This document shows, in pieces, positions 23,355 through 27,115 of a DNA stretch of 27,115 nucleotides. The notes under the pieces are model-generated. The model did no database searches, was not told where the DNA came from, and saw only the letters and a program-made list of their open reading frames with translations. This stretch comes from Methylophilaceae bacterium. GTDB lineage: Bacteria; Pseudomonadota; Gammaproteobacteria; Burkholderiales; Methylophilaceae. Where the stretch lies: assembly GCA_006844635.1 (NCBI GenBank), contig SPJO01000109.1, forward strand, positions 1-27,115. The letters run 5' to 3'. The translations under genes and the position numbers were made by a program. Position 1 is the stretch's first letter, and each line of letters opens with the position of its first letter.

Positions 23355-24296
23355 TTGAAAAAATATATCGTTTCAATTTTATGTTGCTTTTCTTTACTCA
23401 GTCAGTTGAGTTGGGCTGAAGAAATTCCTTACTTATTGACTGCCGCATCTAAAGGTGATGTATCAACCGTCAACGCCATGTTGAAAAGTGGCGTTAGTCC
23501 AAACACTAAAGATCAAGAAGGTGTGACCGCACTCATGTATGCTGCCCGTAAAAATGAAGACAAAGTGGTCTCACTTCTCATTCAGCAAGGCGCTAAAGTC
23601 AATCTCCAGGATAACGGCGGCTGGACAGCACTGATGTTTACAGCAAAAAGAAATCACATCGCATCAATGCGTGTACTATTGAAAAATGGTGCGGATCCAA
23701 AAGTGCGTGACCCCAGTGGTTGGAGCGCATTTGGAATGGCAGCCACTTCCGGCAACAGTGATGCAATTTCGCTCATGCTAGATTACGGGGTAGATGCTAA
23801 CACCAGTAGTGATGATAAAAAAACGGCACTCATGTATGCTGCAAAAAGTGGTGACTTAGCCACGGTCAGGGCCCTCATCAAAAGCGGCGCTAACATGGCA
23901 CTAAAAGATCGTCGTGGCGCAACGGCCATGATGTATGCTGCACGCAAAGACAATGCCGGAGTCGTGCAGTATCTATTACTGAAGGGCGCAGACCCTAATA
24001 TAGAAGACAGCACAGACTGGACGGCATTAACGTGGGCGGTTAAGAAGTCAGCGTTAGCGACTGCAAAAATTCTGATTGCAAATGGTGCTGACATCAATCA
24101 TAAAGACTCCCAAGGCACACCTGTATTGCAATTTGCTGTTGATAACGGCGCGAAAGACTTAGTAAAGCTACTTATTGCCAACAAAGTCGATTTAAAAGCG
24201 CGTGATAAATATGGCCTAACCGCTTATGTCTATGCGCTTAAAAAAGGCGAGCCTGAAATTGTGAAGATGATTAAAGACGCTGGCGGACATTATTAA
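23355..24296 (+). CDS. secreted nine-repeat ankyrin protein
   Basis: A 313-residue exported protein made almost wholly of ankyrin repeats. Residues 1-21 are a signal peptide (KKYIVSILCCFSLLSQLSWA after the initiator). Nine tandem repeats of about 33 residues follow, with the usual TALMYAARxxxxxVVxLLIxxGA pattern (for example EGVTALMYAARKNEDKVVSL and DKKTALMYAAKSGDLATVRA). It starts with TTG at 23355, with AAGG eight bases upstream inside the end of sucD. The stop overlaps the nadE ATG by one base (TAATG). It is therefore locked between sucD and nadE. The partner is unknown; a scaffold or chaperone role for an envelope protein is inferred, although its genetic neighbours are cytoplasmic enzymes. 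Confidence 0.88.
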   Translation: MKKYIVSILCCFSLLSQLSWAEEIPYLLTAASKGDVSTVNAMLKSGVSPNTKDQEGVTALMYAARKNEDKVVSLLIQQGAKVNLQDNGGWTALMFTAKRNHIASMRVLLKNGADPKVRDPSGWSAFGMAATSGNSDAISLMLDYGVDANTSSDDKKTALMYAAKSGDLATVRALIKSGANMALKDRRGATAMMYAARKDNAGVVQYLLLKGADPNIEDSTDWTALTWAVKKSALATAKILIANGADINHKDSQGTPVLQFAVDNGAKDLVKLLIANKVDLKARDKYGLTAYVYALKKGEPEIVKMIKDAGGHY

Positions 24297-25903
24297 TGAC
24301 GAGTATTGCCATTGCTCAACTCAATGCCACCGTTGGCGACATTAATGGCAACGCAGATCAAATCATTGACCATGCATTAACAGCAAAGCAAACGGGCGCA
24401 TGCCTACTCATCACACCTGAGCTGGCTTTATGTGGTTACCCACCAGAAGATTTACTCTTCCGCCAAGACTTTATTCTTGCGAATGAAAAAGCATTGCATC
24501 GGATTGCTGAATCTATCTCTGGCATCTCTGTTGTCATTGGCCATATTCACCAAGTGGGTGGCAAACTTTTTAATGCCGCCAGCCTGCTGCAAGATGGCAA
24601 CATCGTCGCCACCTACCATAAACAAGTATTACCTAATTACAGCGTCTTTGATGAGGAACGCTACTTCACCCCTGGCAGTGGACAGCCCCTCGTATTTGAA
24701 TTACAAGGCGTTAAGTATGGTGTGATGGTTTGTGCTGATGGCTGGGAGCCAGAGCCAGCACAACAAGCGAAAGCGGCTGGTGCAGAATTTATGCTTTCGT
24801 TGAATGCCTCACCCTACCGTATGGAAAAGCTCAATACACGTTATGAAGTATTTCAAGCACGAGTGAAAGAAACAGGCTTACCAATACTTTACGCTAACCT
24901 TGTCGGCGGACAGGATGAGCTAGTGTTTGACGGGGCTTCTTTTGTACTGAATGCTCAGGGAGATATTACACATCAATTACCGTCATTTATTACGGCATTA
25001 AGCTATGTTGATATCCAAGATAAGCAGCCTGTTGCTACCCCACTGATAGCGCCATTAAGTTTAGAGGCCATGGTCTACAATGCATTAAAGCTAGGCTTAA
25101 CTGACTACATTAATAAAAATGGTTTTCCTAGTGTGGTACTAGGCCTTTCAGGTGGCATTGATTCGGCTTTAACACTCGCTATTGCCGTTGATGCGCTCGG
25201 GGCAGACCGTGTCAAAGTGCTCATGATGTCCTCACAATACACGGCTAACATGAGTGTTGATGATGCTGTCGCCATGGCTGAAACCGTTGGCGTTGATTAC
25301 AGTCTCATTCCAATCAAATCGCTTTTTGAAGGCTTTAAGGACGCTTTAGCCGAAGAGTTCACAGGTTTAGCTGAAGATACGACAGAAGAAAATTTACAAG
25401 CACGGATTCGCGGTACGTTACTCATGGCCTTGTCTAACAAATTTGGCAGCATTGTCCTGACAACAGGAAATAAGTCTGAAGTTGCTGTCGGTTATAGCAC
25501 TTTATACGGTGACATGGCTGGTGGCTTCTCTTTACTCAAGGACGTGCCTAAAACACTGGTCTATCAGTTAGCAAAATACCGCAACCGCATCTCGCCGGCT
25601 ATTCCAGAGCGGATTATCACACGTCCACCGAGCGCTGAATTGCGTGAAGACCAAAAGGATCAAGATAGCTTGCCGCCATATGAAATACTAGATGCCATTA
25701 TGCAAGCCTATGTTGAAGATGATTTAAGCATTGACGCCATTATCAAACAAGGCTTTACCGAGACCGATGTCAAGCGCGTGACTAGCCTGATTGATCGAAA
25801 TGAATACAAACGTAGGCAAGCGCCAATTGGTGTCAGAATCACGCAACGTGGCTTTGGTAAAGACCGTCGGTATCCAATTACTTGTAAATTAAACTTCGAT
25901 TAG
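24296..25903 (+). CDS. nadE: glutamine-dependent NAD+ synthetase
   Basis: Amidates deamido-NAD to NAD, using glutamine and ATP. The 535-residue protein has an N-terminal nitrilase-type glutaminase with triad Glu42 (TPELALCGYPPEDLL), Lys109 (TYHKQVLPNYSVFDEERYF) and Cys146 (VMVCADGWEP). The C-terminal ATP-pyrophosphatase domain has the P-loop LSGGIDSALTLAIAVDALGA (Ser-Gly-Gly-Ile-Asp-Ser at 285-290) and TGNKSEVAVGYSTLYGDMAG. Both domains are complete. It overlaps the ankyrin gene by one base and is followed by glnB 34 bases later, a pairing common in betaproteobacteria. Confidence 0.97.
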   Translation: MTSIAIAQLNATVGDINGNADQIIDHALTAKQTGACLLITPELALCGYPPEDLLFRQDFILANEKALHRIAESISGISVVIGHIHQVGGKLFNAASLLQDGNIVATYHKQVLPNYSVFDEERYFTPGSGQPLVFELQGVKYGVMVCADGWEPEPAQQAKAAGAEFMLSLNASPYRMEKLNTRYEVFQARVKETGLPILYANLVGGQDELVFDGASFVLNAQGDITHQLPSFITALSYVDIQDKQPVATPLIAPLSLEAMVYNALKLGLTDYINKNGFPSVVLGLSGGIDSALTLAIAVDALGADRVKVLMMSSQYTANMSVDDAVAMAETVGVDYSLIPIKSLFEGFKDALAEEFTGLAEDTTEENLQARIRGTLLMALSNKFGSIVLTTGNKSEVAVGYSTLYGDMAGGFSLLKDVPKTLVYQLAKYRNRISPAIPERIITRPPSAELREDQKDQDSLPPYEILDAIMQAYVEDDLSIDAIIKQGFTETDVKRVTSLIDRNEYKRRQAPIGVRITQRGFGKDRRYPITCKLNFD

Positions 25904-25912
25904 TAGTACAAT
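25882..25912 (+). promoter_or_regulatory. weak candidate promoter for glnB
   Basis: TTGTAA (25882-25887) and TACAAT (25907-25912) form a possible -35/-10 pair overlapping the end of nadE, but the 19-base spacer is long. If real, glnB could be expressed apart from the upstream genes. Confidence 0.25.
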
Positions 25913-25937
25913 AAAATGAAGTTATTGGGAGGAAACA

Positions 25938-26276
25938 ATGAAAAAAATAGAAGCAGTCATTAAACCATTTAAATTAGAAGAGGTACGTGAAGCACTTTCT
26001 GAGATTGGCATTAATGGTTTAACAGTGACAGAAGTAAAAGGGTTTGGTCGTCAAAAAGGGCATACCGAGTTATACCGTGGGGCAGAATATACAATCGACT
26101 TTTTGCCAAAAGTAAAACTAGAGCTTGTCGTCGCAGAAGATATTCTAGATGCTGCCATGGATGCGATTGTGAAGTCAGCGCACACTGGCAAAATTGGTGA
26201 TGGCAAAATTTTCGTTTCAAATATCGAACAAGCAATACGTATTAGGACAGGCGAAACAGGCGACGAAGCTGTTTAA
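25938..26276 (+). CDS. glnB: nitrogen regulatory protein P-II
   Basis: The trimeric PII signal protein, which binds ATP/ADP and 2-oxoglutarate and controls glutamine synthetase adenylylation, NtrB and other targets. The 112-residue sequence is typical: MKKIEAVIKPFKLEEVREAL, VKGFGRQKGHTELYRGAEYT with the uridylylation site Tyr51, the B-loop TGKIGDGKIFV (83-93) and RIRTGETG near the end. The MKKIEA start and TVTEVKGFG context are more GlnB-like than GlnK-like, and no amtB is next to it. The ribosome-binding site GGGAGG is strong. It closes the sucCD-ank-nadE run and ends before a hairpin. Confidence 0.95.
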   Translation: MKKIEAVIKPFKLEEVREALSEIGINGLTVTEVKGFGRQKGHTELYRGAEYTIDFLPKVKLELVVAEDILDAAMDAIVKSAHTGKIGDGKIFVSNIEQAIRIRTGETGDEAV

Positions 26277-26286
26277 ACCCTCCGCT

Positions 26287-26319
26287 ACAGTTAGTGCTCC
26301 ACTTGAGTACTAACTGTTT
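26287..26319. terminator. hairpin between convergent glnB and kdsB
   Basis: A thirteen-base stem (26287-26299 with 26305-26317) containing a single G-T wobble, with a five-base loop. Only three T follow on the plus strand and none on the minus strand. It lies at the meeting point of glnB and kdsB and probably serves as a bidirectional 3' end, though not a canonical one. Confidence 0.6.
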
Positions 26320-26340
26320 CACCACCTCTGCTTGACCATC

Positions 26341-27084
26341 TCAACCAGCTTGAAATACGTCGCGTACGTAATCTAAATCTTCTTGTGTATCCACACCACT
26401 GGCTGGTGCTTGATCTGTGATACTAACGGCTATTTTGTAGCCATGGTAAAGCACTCTTAACTGCTCTAGACTTTCAATCCGTTCGAGCATGGTTGCTTCA
26501 AGTGCTGCATATTGCTTTAAGAAGCCAACACGATAAGCATAAATACCAATATGACGGTGTGCTTTAATCTGCTGCTTATCAGCATCATCACGCGGGTAAG
26601 GAATGGGAGAGCGACTAAAGTATAAGGCATGACCATTACGGTCCATCACAAGCTTAACCACATTGGGGTTTAATATTGATGCTTCATCCGTGATTGCATG
26701 ACAAGCCGTTGCCATCACAGCTTCTTTACTGTGGCCCAGTGTCAATGCCACTTCTTGTATCAAGTGCGGATTAATCAAGGGCTCATCACCCTGCACATTC
26801 ACTACAATATCTTCATCATGCCAATCAAGCTTTTGCGCAACCTCTGCGATCCTATCCGTCCCTGACTGATGGTCAACACGCGTCATAACCGCATCAACTT
26901 GGTTGGCTTCAGCGACTTGCATGATTTTCTCAAAATCTGTTGCAACCACCACGGCATCAGCACCACTTTTACTCGCCTGCTCAGCCACTCGAATAACCAT
27001 GGGCTTACCCGCAATATCAAGCAATGGCTTACCTGGTAGGCGCGTACTGGCATAGCGCGCTGGAATCACAACTTTAAAACTCAC
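26341..27084 (-). CDS. kdsB: 3-deoxy-manno-octulosonate cytidylyltransferase (CMP-KDO synthetase)
   Basis: Activates KDO with CTP to give CMP-KDO for LPS inner core synthesis. The 247-residue protein has the nucleotidyltransferase motif VVIPARYASTRLPGKPL (residues 5-21), the substrate block RVDHQSGTDRIAEV, VNVQGDEPLINP, and HRHIGIYAYRV and ERIESLEQLR in the C-terminal half. The start is GTG at 27084, with AAGG about eight bases upstream; the GTG shares its first base with the TAG stop of the preceding gene. It shows the cell is Gram-negative with KDO-containing LPS. Confidence 0.96.
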   Translation of the reverse strand: MSFKVVIPARYASTRLPGKPLLDIAGKPMVIRVAEQASKSGADAVVVATDFEKIMQVAEANQVDAVMTRVDHQSGTDRIAEVAQKLDWHDEDIVVNVQGDEPLINPHLIQEVALTLGHSKEAVMATACHAITDEASILNPNVVKLVMDRNGHALYFSRSPIPYPRDDADKQQIKAHRHIGIYAYRVGFLKQYAALEATMLERIESLEQLRVLYHGYKIAVSITDQAPASGVDTQEDLDYVRDVFQAG

Positions 27085-27115
27085 TATTTGGCCTTCCCAA
27101 TCGCTTCCAGCTCAT
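27084..27115 (-). CDS. 3' end of a probable Trm112-family (YcaR-like) small protein
   Basis: Reading into the window from the right edge on the minus strand, an open frame gives the last nine residues ELEAIGKAK and then TAG, which overlaps the kdsB GTG by one base. In many betaproteobacteria the gene directly before kdsB encodes a Trm112-like zinc-finger-type small protein with this kind of C-terminus. The fragment is too short for proof; the identity rests on position and the overlap. Confidence 0.45.
   Translation of the reverse strand, partial: ELEAIGKAK

Noticed and set aside
1..27115. CRISPR array, prophage, transposon or genomic island
   Set aside because: No regularly spaced repeats, integrase, transposase, att-like repeats or tRNA were seen, and codon and base composition look even across the window.

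Overview
The window looks like a chromosomal segment of a Gram-negative betaproteobacterium, most likely a methylotroph-type member of the Methylophilaceae (Methylotenera/Methylophilus-like). This is inferred from gene order and protein type: rluB-scpBA-trpS-M50 protease-yciO-RNase AM, yciB-yciI-bolA-ppiC and nadE-glnB are betaproteobacterial neighbourhoods, KDO synthesis implies an LPS outer membrane, base composition is moderately AT-rich, and one secreted protein resembles MxaD of methanol oxidisers. No methanol dehydrogenase, integrase, insertion sequence, tRNA, rRNA or CRISPR is visible, and no gene-free stretch reaches 300 bases.

Layout. 1-508: 3' part of prmB (+). 525-7405: a minus-strand housekeeping block read from right to left: RNase AM/PHP, yciO, site-2-type protease, trpS (with an iron-sulfur cysteine motif), a secreted SRPBCC protein with its own terminator, then scpA-scpB and rluB. 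7536-9505: plus-strand yciB, yciI, bolA, ppiC, closed by a strong terminator. 9643-13554: purL. 13597-14079: a small secreted ankyrin protein. 14165-19387: a plus-strand run of close genes for exported redox proteins: cytochrome c and a Tat-exported flavocytochrome-c sulfide dehydrogenase flavoprotein (overlapping genes), a PQQ-type sugar/sorbosone dehydrogenase, an unrecognised secreted protein, a second secreted beta-propeller, and a ferritin-like DUF455 protein. 19394-20233: serB (-). 20393-21163: a membrane-anchored protein with one c-type heme motif, followed by a perfect terminator. 21313-26276: sucC-sucD-ankyrin-nadE-glnB (+), tightly coupled. 26341-27115: kdsB (-) preceded by the last codons of a probable Trm112-like gene.

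How they fit together. The most distinctive part is 14165-18523. All five products carry export signals. A sulfide-dehydrogenase-like flavoprotein and a quinoprotein-type dehydrogenase probably feed electrons to periplasmic cytochrome c; two further exported proteins of unknown role travel with them. The second notable unit links succinyl-CoA synthetase, NAD synthetase and the PII nitrogen/2-oxoglutarate sensor, with a secreted nine-repeat ankyrin protein wedged between sucD and nadE. Everything else is standard RNA, chromosome, purine, serine and LPS housekeeping.
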